Positions 37,556 to 46,194 of a stretch of 64,000 bases of DNA are shown here, piece after piece. Numbering within the stretch: position 1 is the first letter of the stretch; every line of letters begins with the position of its first letter. Source of the DNA: Sodalis glossinidius str. 'morsitans' (GTDB taxonomy: Bacteria > Pseudomonadota > Gammaproteobacteria > Enterobacterales > Enterobacteriaceae); contig NC_007712.1 of assembly GCF_000010085.1 (NCBI RefSeq), forward strand, positions 1 to 64,000, in the 5' to 3' direction. The translations under genes and the position numbers were made by a program. Under the pieces are notes generated by a model that had not been told where the DNA came from, searched no databases, and saw nothing but the letters and a program-made list of their open reading frames with translations.

Positions 37556-38014
37556 ATGAACACTTCCGCGAATAATAGCCAAGACGACGTACTGCTGTTG
37601 CTGGACCAGCAATTTTGCTTTTCCCTCTATTCGGCCAATCTGGCGCTGAATAAGGTTTATCGCAAATTATTGGCCAAGCTGGACCTGACCTATCCTCAAT
37701 ATTTGGTGATGCTGGTGCTCTGGGAGCGGGATGCGGTCACGGTGTCCGACATTGGCGAGCGATTGTTCCTCGACTCCGCGACGCTGACGCCGCTACTCAA
37801 ACGTATGGAGAGCGCGGGCCTGCTGGGACGTTTTCGCTCCGCCGATGACGAGCGGAAAGTCATTATCCGCCTGACGGATAAGGGGCGTTCGTTGCGCGTG
37901 CTGGCGGCGACCATCCCGGCAGATATTCTCTGCGCTTCGTCGTGCAGCGCTGAAGAGTTTGGAGCGCTGAAACGCGAGTTGGAGACCTTGCGCGGCCATT
38001 TGGCGCAGTGGTGA
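37556..38014 (+). CDS. ohrR: Organic hydroperoxide-sensing repressor OhrR (MarR family)
   Basis: OhrR represses ohr until organic peroxide oxidises its reactive cysteine. The 152-residue protein has Cys21 in QQFCFSLYSANLALNKVYRK, and Cys126 and Cys130 near the C-terminus, the pattern of the two-Cys Xanthomonas type. The winged helix is visible in VTVSDIGERLFLDSATLTPL with LKRMESAGLL. The ATG at 37556 starts the conserved part; the frame upstream is open but has no similarity. The target gene ohr directly downstream is frameshifted. Confidence 0.92.
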   Translation: MNTSANNSQDDVLLLLDQQFCFSLYSANLALNKVYRKLLAKLDLTYPQYLVMLVLWERDAVTVSDIGERLFLDSATLTPLLKRMESAGLLGRFRSADDERKVIIRLTDKGRSLRVLAATIPADILCASSCSAEEFGALKRELETLRGHLAQW

Positions 38015-38082
38015 CGACCGGTAACGCGGGAGTCTGATCGGGTCACATCAGGCGTATGTCTTTCACTAATTTATATAGTAAG

Positions 38083-38093
38083 CGATTTAATCG
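38083..38093. promoter_or_regulatory. Candidate OhrR operator
   Basis: CGATTTAATCG is an 11-bp palindrome with a one-base centre, within an AT-rich stretch 56 bases before ohr. OhrR sites are AT-rich dyads at this location in other bacteria. The half-sites were not compared with proven operators. Confidence 0.4.
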
Positions 38094-38148
38094 TTAGTTA
38101 TATTTTTCCGTGCGCGGGAAATCTTTTACCCCCAACAAAGGAGTCTTT

Positions 38149-38579
38149 ATGTCGATCGAGAAAGTAATATATCGCGCGAAAGCAAAAGCTACCGGTGGCC
38201 GTGACGGGCGTGCAACGTCTTCCGATGGCGTGCTGGATGTCAAATTGGGTCTGCCTAAAGAAATGGGAGGACAGGGAGGGGCGTTCACAACCCCGAGCAA
38301 CTGTTTGCCGCGGGTTATTCGGCCTGTTTCCTTGGCGCGCTGAAACATGTCGCCGCGCAGACCAAAACCCCGCTGCCGTCCGAAACCTTTATCGAAGGCA
38401 CTGTCGGTATCGGGGCGATCGCCACCGGTTTTGCCATTGAGGTTCAGCTAGAGATTCATTTACCGGTGGGCGAGCGCAGCGTGGCGGAAGATCTGGTCCA
38501 GAAAGCCCATGTGGTGTGCCCGTATTCCAACGCTACCCGCAATAACATCGATGTCTCTCTGCAGGTCATTACCGCTTAA
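38149..38579 (+). pseudogene. ohr: Organic hydroperoxide resistance protein Ohr with a frameshift
   Basis: Ohr is a thiol peroxidase of the OsmC family. The start MSIEKVIYRAKAKATGGRDG and RATSSDGVLDVKLGLPKEMG are intact. Loss of one base near 38289 turns the NPEQLFAAGYSACFLGALKH segment (with the first reactive Cys) into another frame. The rest, including DLVQKAHVVCPYSNATRNNI with the second Cys, remains open to TAA at 38577-38579. CAAAGGAG precedes the ATG. Only one lesion is visible. Confidence 0.92.
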
Positions 38580-38800
38580 TACCTTCTCTGAATGGCCGGG
38601 GGAATCGTCCTCCGGCGTATTCATGCCCGCGTTTCGTTTCCCGCTGCGCTTGTGCGAAAACTTTTTGCTATTTTCCTTGTCAAAAAATTTCAATCGGTCA
38701 CTATTGCGCTGCTCAATTACCATCGAATTTAGCCTGTCGTTGCGTCAGTGTTAAGCCCTGTGGCCGTCACGACCTTATCTTTGCTGGGCTTTTGCCTTAA

Positions 38801-40503
38801 ATGAAAATTGTAAAAACACTGTCACACCAGACGCTTTCCCTGCTGCTTGCCATCTATATCGGCCTGTTCCTCAATCTCTCGGTCTTTATCCATCGATTCG
38901 ATATGCTGCACCCGTCCTCAACGGTCGGGCATATGGTCATCGCATTAACCGAAATCACCGCCGCCATCCTCTCTACCTTCTTTTTGATGTGGATACTGTC
39001 GTTCGGCGGGCGCCTGTTGTATCGCGTCGTGGCGTCATTGCTGGTACTGATCTCGGTTGCTGCCAGCTACTACATGACTTATTTCAATGTCGTTATCGGT
39101 TACGGCATCATCGCCTCGGTCATGACCACCGATATCGATCTATCCCGCGAGGTGGTGGGCGTAAAATTCCTGGTCTGGATGGTAGGGGTAAGCGCCCTGC
39201 CGCTGCTGCTGATATGGCAAAATGCCCTCGCGGATACTCTGTTTCAGCAAATGAAAACGCCGGGAAGGCGGCTGAAATCCCTGCTGGGGCTGTTGGTGGT
39301 ACTCGCGCTGGTGTGGTTGCCGGTGCGTTATCAGGATAAAGCGCAAAATTTGCGTGAACGCATCACTAATATCGATATGCCCAGCTATGGCGGTTTGGTG
39401 GCGCACTCGTATCTGCCGTCGAACTGGCTGGCGGCGCTTGGGCTATTCGCCTATACGCGTCTTGATGAAAGCCAGGATAACGAGAGCCTGTTTGATCCCG
39501 CCAAACAGTTTGCCTATATCCCGCCGGCGGGCATTGATGATACCTATGTCGTGTTTATTATCGGCGAGACGACCCGCTGGGATCATATGGGCCTGCTGGG
39601 CTATGAACGTGATACCACGCCGAAATTGTCCCGCGAGAAAAATCTGGTGGCGTTCCGCGGGCATTCCTGCGACACCTCCACCAAACTCTCCCTACGCTGT
39701 ATGTTTGTGCGCGAAGGGGGAACGCTCGATAATCCGCAGCGCATGCTAAAAGAGCAAAATGTCTTTGCCGTGATGCGTAAATTGGGCTTACCTTCGAGCT
39801 ATTCGCCATGCAAAGCGAGGTGTGGTTTTACAATAACACCGACGCCAATAATTATGCCTTCCGTGAAATGATCTCCTCAGAGAAGCGCAACGACGGCAAA
39901 TTTGTTGACGATATGCTGTTGGTTGACGAGTTGAAGGAATCGCTGGCGCGCCATCCGCAGGGCAAGCATTTAGTTATATTGCACACCGAAGGATCGCACT
40001 ATCTGTACTCCCAGCGCTATCCGAGCAGTTTTGTCCGTTATCAGCCGGAGTGTATCGGTGTCGATCAGGCCTGCAGCAAAGCACAGCTGATCAACGCGTT
40101 TGATAACAGCGTGCTGTATACCGACAGTTTCATCGATAATGTCATCGATCAGGTCCGCGATAAAAAAGCGCTGGTGTTTTATGCCGCCGACCACGGCGAG
40201 TCTATTGATGAGAATTATCACCTGCACGGTACGCCGCGCGACATGGCGCCGCCGTAGCAGTTCCGCGTGCCGATGATGGTCTGGGCATCCAATGCTTTCC
40301 TGGCTAACCCCGAGAATCATGAGGCATTCGGGCGTCTGCAGGCTCAGCAGCGCGCAGGTGTGATCCATCGGCATGAAGAATTGTTCGATACCCTGCTGGG
40401 GTGCCTGGGATATCGGTCGCCGAACGGGGGTATCAAAGCGCAAAATAACTGGTGCCAGAAACCCTCTGCATTGTCGTCGGCCGTCACGGTTAATCGTGGC
40501 TGA
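38801..40503 (+). pseudogene. eptB: Broken Kdo2-lipid A phosphoethanolamine transferase EptB
   Basis: EptB adds phosphoethanolamine to the outer Kdo of LPS. The five N-terminal helices (MKIVKTLSHQTLSLLLAIYI, then ASYYMTYFNVVIGYGIIASV) and the catalytic FIIGETTRWDHMG and CDTSTKLSLRCMF motifs (Thr nucleophile) are in frame to about 39800. A shift there leads to AMQSEVWFYNNTDANNYAFR. A TAG at 40255-40257 replaces the Glu of the APPEQFRVPMM region, and the protein would end near 40503. The zinc motif FYAADHGESIDE survives. Two lesions. The following tRNA-Pro gene matches E. coli order. Confidence 0.92.
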
Positions 40504-40584
40504 TGAGTTTGTAAACAGTTGACGGTATTTACTGAAAAAGGGATTGACGCCTGTAGCGCGGCGCAGTAATATGCGCCCGCATTA

Positions 40585-40661
40585 CGGTGAGTGGCGCAGC
40601 CTGGTAGCGCAATACGTTCGGGACGTATGGGTCGGAGGTTCGAATCCTCTCTCACCGACCA
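40585..40661 (+). tRNA. proK: tRNA-Pro (anticodon CGG)
   Basis: The 77-base sequence folds as a cloverleaf. The acceptor stem CGGTGAG pairs with CTCACCG, followed by the discriminator A and encoded CCA. The anticodon stem is ATACG/CGTAT around the loop TTCGGGA, giving CGG, and the T-arm has GGAGGTTCGAATCCTCT. E. coli proK also lies next to eptB. Confidence 0.97.
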
Positions 40662-40707
40662 ATTTTATGCCTTAGCGTGATGCAACAAGCCGCACGTTAT
40701 CGCTACT

Positions 40708-40741
40708 AACAGCGGGCCTGAAAAGGTCCGCTGTTTTTTTT
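40708..40741 (+). terminator. Rho-independent terminator after tRNA-Pro
   Basis: AACAGCGGGCC pairs with GGTCCGCTGTT around a short A-rich loop, followed by a T-run. It lies 47 bases after the tRNA. Confidence 0.9.
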
Positions 40742-41667
40742 GTCCTGTCGTTACCGCTTCGCGCTTTCTGGCGATATGCCCCGGGCGGTAAAAACCGCTA
40801 ACGCGATACAGAAGGGCTTCAACACGCCGGCAATGATTACCCTTGCTTAACCTAAAATGGCATTGACGGTTATGATGACGCTCTCCCGTGTCGTTGTCGC
40901 GACAGCGCTATTCGACATATCAACGGCACCCTCCTTCGCGCCGCCGGTCTGGATTGCGGTGGAGGGACAGCGATTAATATCCCGCCATCGGGCAAGTCCA
41001 CGTGTTATTACGACAGCCCATTTAGTCCGACGGAGGCAAAATAAGGTAAAAAGGTTAGCGTTGCTAATTATCGGTTCAAATGATAGCCAGTGATTTTAAC
41101 CGGCTGAAACGATATTTAATTGGCAAAATAAGCGATGATTAAGGCTGTGTTTTTTAATGTAAGTTACAAGTGTGACTAATGACGGGTTAGCACGTAAAAA
41201 TGCGATTTTTTATTTGTATTGCAATATAACTAGTATGTATATTGTGTGGTCAATCGCAAGCGTCACAGACCATGTAACATAAATGTCCGCCGAAACATTA
41301 AATCAGCGGATTATGGATTTACTAATGAGGCAGTGATGTAATTTCTTTTTTTGATCAATGGATAAATAATAAAGTGTTAGGCTATTGTACGCCGAATTAG
41401 CGCGTAGGATGACTGTTACTTATCATTAATTGCCGCCTGAGATGGATGGTAAAAAATATGTTTGCATGGGTGGCGTGGTTAAGATAATAATGCTTTCGGT
41501 TAGGCCATTATAAATAGCGCCCTAGGGCAGTAATTGCAAAGTTAATAAACTATTAACTTGCTAAGTGTAAGTTTAAATAAGTGCCTGGTGACCGATATCT
41601 CTCTTTAATGCTTTGCGGTCATTAATGCTTAACTCTCCTTTGCTATTAAAATAACAAGGATGCATCG
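40742..41667. other. Long upstream region of flhDC
   Basis: No gene is recognisable in these 926 bases. The first 350 are GC-rich with a few short open frames lacking ribosome sites. From about 41100 the DNA turns AT-rich and continues so to flhD, which fits a large regulatory leader, as known for flhDC in enterobacteria (H-NS, CRP, OmpR and RcsB control). I could not fix a start site; a TGTGAC half-site near 41172 is the only CRP-like element. Confidence 0.5.
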
Positions 41668-42015
41668 ATGATGAGTAGTGATAACCTTCTCAGGAATATA
41701 CATGAAATAAATCTATCCTATCTCTTACTTGCCCAGGAGCTTATCAAAAAAGATAAGAAGGTAGCGGGATTCCGCCTGGGAGTGGGTGAAGACACGCTCG
41801 ATAAACTGGCGGGACTTTCACTGTCTGAATTGATAAAGCTTGGCGAGATCAATCAGCTTATTTGCCTGCTGCGCCTGGACGACGAACAGATCATCAATTG
41901 CCTGACGCGCGAATCCCGTGTCGATGAGTTACAGCAGGTCCATACAGGGATTGTGCTGTCTACGCAGTTGCTTAATTCAGCGACTCCCGATCCTACCCGT
42001 TTGCTTAAGGAATGA
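41668..42015 (+). CDS. flhD: Flagellar master regulator subunit FlhD
   Basis: FlhD combines with FlhC (FlhD4C2) to activate class II flagellar promoters. The 115-residue protein shows the conserved EINLSYLLLAQELI, AGFRLGVGEDT and the helix LGEINQLICLLRLDD, and ends ATPDPTRLLKE. AAGGA lies seven bases upstream of the ATG at 41668. It forms an operon with flhC five bases away. Intact. Confidence 0.95.
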   Translation: MMSSDNLLRNIHEINLSYLLLAQELIKKDKKVAGFRLGVGEDTLDKLAGLSLSELIKLGEINQLICLLRLDDEQIINCLTRESRVDELQQVHTGIVLSTQLLNSATPDPTRLLKE

Positions 42016-42019
42016 TCCC

Positions 42020-42610
42020 GTGTACAGGAAAAGTATCATGCAGGAATCCAGGGACATACAGCTGGCCATGGAGCTGATTGCGCTTGGCGCCCGGCTACCC
42101 ATTCTGGAAAATGAAACCTGCCTGAGCCGCAGTCGATTGCTAAGATTGTATAAGGAAGTCAAAGGAACGCCGGCACCTAAAGGATTGTTGCCATTTTCCG
42201 CAGACTGGTTTCTGTCATGGGAGCAAAATATACACTCTTCCGCCTTTTACAACGCTTATCTTTGCCTGATTCGCGTAGGAAATATCCCGACAATCGAGGC
42301 AATGATAAAAGCTTATAGGCTGTATCTTGAGCTGTGCCCGCAGCGTCAGGATGGCGGGCCGTTGCTCGGGTTGACCCGAGCCTGGATATTGCTCCGTTTT
42401 ATCGACAGCCAATTACTGGGTCAAACGCGCTGCAAGCTATGTGGGGGAGCATTTATTACTTATGCCTTTCACCCGCCCCATAACTTTGTTTGCAGCTTTT
42501 GCCATCCCCCTTCAAGGGCTGTTAAAAAGCGTAAACTTTCCCATGCCGCCGCCGATAATCGCATATATAACTTGAGACAACGGAATATGTGCAATGTAAA
42601 GCCATGTTGA
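42020..42610 (+). CDS. flhC: Flagellar master regulator subunit FlhC
   Basis: FlhC provides most of the DNA contacts of FlhD4C2 and binds zinc through four cysteines, seen as CKLCGG and CSFC. The product is 196 residues. The GTG at 42020 is chosen because it aligns with the E. coli start and has AAGGA eight bases before it; an ATG six codons later is possible. Core motifs are SRDIQLAMELIALGARLPIL, GLLPFSADWFLSWEQN and PPSRAVKKRKLS. Intact. Confidence 0.94.
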   Translation: MYRKSIMQESRDIQLAMELIALGARLPILENETCLSRSRLLRLYKEVKGTPAPKGLLPFSADWFLSWEQNIHSSAFYNAYLCLIRVGNIPTIEAMIKAYRLYLELCPQRQDGGPLLGLTRAWILLRFIDSQLLGQTRCKLCGGAFITYAFHPPHNFVCSFCHPPSRAVKKRKLSHAAADNRIYNLRQRNMCNVKPC

Positions 42611-42705
42611 ACAGTGTGCACTGAATACCCTTTTCACAAACGGATTATTCCACCACTGGATACAACGTTCATTTTCCGGATGTCACCATCTTGTAAGGGA
42701 TCACC

Positions 42706-43602
42706 GTGCTAGTTATCGTTGGTTATATCATTGTGTTTATGTCGATTTTTGGTGGATTTTTGTTGGCAGAAGGGCAACTCGGCGCTTTGTTTCAGCCAGC
42801 GGAGTTTATGATTATTGTGGGGGCGGGATTAGGTACCTTTATTGTAGGAAATAATGGAAAGGCCATATTTGCTACCTTAAAGTCGTTTCCGCGCTTGTTT
42901 CATTCATCGCGTTATAATAAAGCGATGTATATGGATGTCATGGCGCTGATGTATCGCCTGCTGTCCAAAAGCCGCCAATCAGGATTGATCACGCTGGAAA
43001 AAGAAATTGACGATCCGCACAACAGCGTCATTTTCGCCCACTATCCTTCATTGCTAGCCGATAAATTGGTTATCGATTTCCTGATTGATTACCTGCGACT
43101 CATGGTCAGCGGTAATCTTAACGTTTATGAAATTGAGGCGCTGATGAATGAGGAGATAGAAACCTATGAACAAGAAAATGATATCCCGGTAAGTAGCCTG
43201 TTGCAGGTGGGTGATGCGTTGCCCGCCTTCGGTATTATTGCGGCGGTGATGGGTGTAGTGAATGCTCTAGCCGCGGCGGACCGGCCTGCCGGCGAACTCG
43301 GCGCTTTAATTGCCAATGCGATGGTAGGAACGCTGCTCGGTATACTCCTGGCCTACGGTTGCGTTATGCCGCTGGGGGCGTTGCTTAAGCAGAAAGGCGA
43401 TGAGCACATCAAGATGTTGCAATGCATCAGGGTGACATTGCTCTCTAGTTTAAACGGTTATGCGCCGCCGATCGCGATTGAATTCGGCCGCAAGACCCTT
43501 TACTCCTCCGAACGTCCCTCCTTCGATGAATTAGAAGCCCACCTGCGCAGAATAAAAAAAGCTGGTCTGATGGAATCGGCTGAAACGACGGTTAATTCAT
43601 GA
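42706..43602 (+). CDS. motA: Flagellar stator protein MotA
   Basis: MotA forms the proton channel with MotB. It has four membrane helices: residues 1-20, EFMIIVGAGLGTFIVGN, LPAFGIIAAVMGVVNALAAA and MVGTLLGILLAYGCVMPLG. The cytoplasmic loop contains the torque residues in the MALMYRLLSKSRQSG region. 298 residues, GTG start with TAAGGGA upstream. The end overlaps motB by four bases. Complete. Confidence 0.95.
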   Translation: MLVIVGYIIVFMSIFGGFLLAEGQLGALFQPAEFMIIVGAGLGTFIVGNNGKAIFATLKSFPRLFHSSRYNKAMYMDVMALMYRLLSKSRQSGLITLEKEIDDPHNSVIFAHYPSLLADKLVIDFLIDYLRLMVSGNLNVYEIEALMNEEIETYEQENDIPVSSLLQVGDALPAFGIIAAVMGVVNALAAADRPAGELGALIANAMVGTLLGILLAYGCVMPLGALLKQKGDEHIKMLQCIRVTLLSSLNGYAPPIAIEFGRKTLYSSERPSFDELEAHLRRIKKAGLMESAETTVNS

Positions 43603-44624
43603 AAAAGCCTTCACCACCGGTTGTGATCAAATGGCGCAGGGCGCAGAATGCTAATCATTATGTCGGCTCGTGGAAGATAGCCTATGCCGACTTCATGACT
43701 GCAATGATGGCATTTTTTATGGTCATGTGGATGCTGGGGGCAACGACGCCGCAGCAGCGCGAGCAGATCGCCGACTATTTCAAGATGCCTTTGAAGGAGG
43801 CACTGACCCATAACGGTAAATTCAACATGGGTAACATTCCGCTGCCGGTTGACGCGAAAGACACCGACGGGCTGACGCGTCTGCGCCAGCGTGAACTGGA
43901 ACATCAGCGGGATATTCAGCGTCTGAAGAATACCCGCCATCGTCTGGAGCAGATGTTGCGCAACGATCCGCGGCTGCGAGAATTGCAGCCGAATATGCGC
44001 ATTACGCTGGTGCATGATGGATTGCGTATTGAAATTATCGACAGTAAAAAAAGGCCGATGTTCGCTACCGGCGGCACGGCGATTGCGCCTTATATGCGCA
44101 GTATTTTGCGTATTATTGCGCCGGTGCTTGATAATTTGCCCAATCGCATAAGCCTGGCCGGACACACGGATAATCAGCCTTATCTCAACGGCGAGCGTGG
44201 TTATGGTAACTGGGAGTTGTCGACCGATCGAGCCAATGCTTCGCGCCGTGAACTGGTGGAAGGCGGGTTGGCGGGCGATAAAATTCTCAGGGTTATCGGC
44301 ATGGCGAATACCATGGCGCCGGCGGGAAAAGTTGATGATAACGCCGCCCAGCGGCGCATCAGTATCGTCATTCTGACCCGTGAGAAGGAAGAGGCTATCC
44401 GCCAGGAAAATACGCAAAGCGTCAGCGAAGAGATTGACGGCGGCAAGGATGCGGCAGCGCAATTGTGGCGATTGGCCTCGCCCCCGGCCGGCAAGGGATC
44501 GGCGCCCGCCTCATCCGCTAAGCCCGTCGCGCCAGCCCCGCCCAAGGCCGCATCCGCGACAGAGGTGTCACCCGCGGCGCAAGCTGACGCGGCGTCGTCC
44601 GCGCCGGTCAAGGGTAAAGGGTAA
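43599..44624 (+). CDS. motB: Flagellar stator protein MotB
   Basis: MotB anchors the stator and carries the proton-binding Asp31 in IAYADFMTAMMAFFMVMWML. The OmpA-like peptidoglycan domain (NRISLAGHTDNQPYLNG, YGNWELSTDRANASRRELV) is complete. A C-terminal Ala/Pro-rich tail (about 290-341) is longer than in E. coli (308 residues). It starts at the ATGA overlap with motA. Confidence 0.95.
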   Translation: MKKPSPPVVIKWRRAQNANHYVGSWKIAYADFMTAMMAFFMVMWMLGATTPQQREQIADYFKMPLKEALTHNGKFNMGNIPLPVDAKDTDGLTRLRQRELEHQRDIQRLKNTRHRLEQMLRNDPRLRELQPNMRITLVHDGLRIEIIDSKKRPMFATGGTAIAPYMRSILRIIAPVLDNLPNRISLAGHTDNQPYLNGERGYGNWELSTDRANASRRELVEGGLAGDKILRVIGMANTMAPAGKVDDNAAQRRISIVILTREKEEAIRQENTQSVSEEIDGGKDAAAQLWRLASPPAGKGSAPASSAKPVAPAPPKAASATEVSPAAQADAASSAPVKGKG

Positions 44625-45030
44625 TGGTGGCAGCGGCGAGAACACGCCGATATCGACCACCAGGCACACCCTGACGCTGCCTGTCGCCCCCCTTTTCAGC
44701 GCAACATGCCTAACGCTAATGCGCTGTGTTCAGCCCTCGACGAGGCGTGTCTGACCCTGCTGCGGGAGCTTGCGGTGCGCTGCATCTTACACCGGCACGG
44801 CGACCCGCCTCAGATCTTTATCTGCTATTGCGTATTTGCCTGACTCACGCCTGCGCGGCGCGGTCGTAAGACCGCTTACCGCGTCATCGGGGCCTGATGG
44901 ACCGCCGTCTGAGTGCATCGTCCGGTAAAAGCCACGCGTATCCGGCGTTTCTTCACCTCATCAGATCATCTTGCGTTAAGTAGGCTAAAAGCCCTGAGAT
45001 GACTTTTTGACTAGGTAAGGGCAGATTACC
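44625..45030. other. motB-flhB gap without chemotaxis genes
   Basis: E. coli has cheAW, tar, tap and cheRBYZ between motB and flhB. Here only 406 bases remain, and none of the short frames (such as one starting near 44706) resembles a che gene. GTAAGGGCAG just before 45031 is the flhB ribosome site. Confidence 0.7.
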
Positions 45031-46194
45031 GTGGCCGAAGAAAGCGATCTGGAAAAAAGCGAGGCGCCCACCCCTCACCGGCTACAAAAAGCACGCAAAG
45101 AAGGCCAGGTCCCGCGTTCCAAAGAATTGGTGTCATGGCTGATGTTGCTGTCGGGCTGGAGCCTGTTATGGCTGGCGGGGGGGCATCTTGCCCAGGGTAT
45201 GGGACTGATGCTGGAAAGCGGACTGACGTTTAGTTTCCACATCAACGGCGATCGGCACTGGCTGCTGGCGCAATTTTCCGGTCTGGTGCGTCAGGCCTTG
45301 CTGGCGTGCGCACCGTTGATCCTCGGCGTGACGCTGGTCGCCGCCGGTGCACCGATGTTGATAGGCGGCGTGATGTTTAGCAGCAAAGCCGTCAGCCTGG
45401 ATCTCAAACGGTTGAACCCCTTTAGCGGGTTGAAACGGTTGTTTTCTATGCAGATGATTGCCGAATTTATCAAGACGCTATTTAAAGTTTGCCTGGTGGG
45501 CGGCGCCTGCGGCACCGCGTTGTGGTTTGTCTGGCCGCGGATGACACAGCTGGCGCAGGGCGCACCTCACAGGGTGATGGCTGAAAGCCTGTCGCTCATC
45601 AGCCAGTGTGTATTGGTGATAATCCTGGCCCTCATCCCTGTGGTGGGGTTCGACATTCTGTATCAGTTATTCAGCCATATGAAAAAACTGCGGATGTCGC
45701 GTCATGATATCCGCGAAGAATACAAAGAACAGGAAGGCGATCCGCAACTGAAAAGCCTGATTCGTCAGCGCCAGCGCCAACAGGCGCAGCAGCGGATGAT
45801 GCAGGATGTGGCGAAGGCCGATGTCGTCATCCTCAACCCGACACATTATGCGGTGGCGCTGAAATATGAACAAATGCGTATGACCACGCCGCGGTTATTG
45901 GCGAAAGGGGCCGGCGCCGTCGCGCTGAATATCCGCCAGCGGGCGGAGCAGCATCGGATTCCGACTCTGGTGGCGCCGCCGCTGGCCCGGGCTCTGTTTC
46001 GGCACTGCGAGATAGGCAGCGCTATTCCGGTGGCGCTCTATGGCGCCGTGGCGGAAGTGCTGGCTTGGGTATATGGCTTGCGTCGCTGGCGCAAACAAGG
46101 GGGATTGCGGCCCCGTCAACCGGGCAACCTCACGGTACCGAAAGCAATGGATTGTGCAAAAGGGAGTATTTTTAATGGTAAACCTGGTAGCTAA
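45031..46194 (+). CDS. flhB: Flagellar export switch protein FlhB
   Basis: Substrate-specificity switch of the flagellar type III export apparatus. The 387-residue protein has the charged N-terminus AEESDLEKSEAPTPHRLQKA, four membrane helices (about 30-210) and the autocleavage site NPTH at residues 269-272. GTG start. Its tail after GLRRWRKQ is longer than usual and overlaps the start of flhA by 20 bases. Confidence 0.95.
   Translation: MAEESDLEKSEAPTPHRLQKARKEGQVPRSKELVSWLMLLSGWSLLWLAGGHLAQGMGLMLESGLTFSFHINGDRHWLLAQFSGLVRQALLACAPLILGVTLVAAGAPMLIGGVMFSSKAVSLDLKRLNPFSGLKRLFSMQMIAEFIKTLFKVCLVGGACGTALWFVWPRMTQLAQGAPHRVMAESLSLISQCVLVIILALIPVVGFDILYQLFSHMKKLRMSRHDIREEYKEQEGDPQLKSLIRQRQRQQAQQRMMQDVAKADVVILNPTHYAVALKYEQMRMTTPRLLAKGAGAVALNIRQRAEQHRIPTLVAPPLARALFRHCEIGSAIPVALYGAVAEVLAWVYGLRRWRKQGGLRPRQPGNLTVPKAMDCAKGSIFNGKPGS

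Noticed and set aside
40857..41093. Short plus-strand frame in the flhDC upstream region
   Set aside because: No ribosome site, no similarity to known proteins, and a sequence pattern unlike coding DNA.
43611..44462. 283-codon minus-strand frame opposite motB
   Set aside because: Complementary to intact motB; composition is that of a shadow frame.
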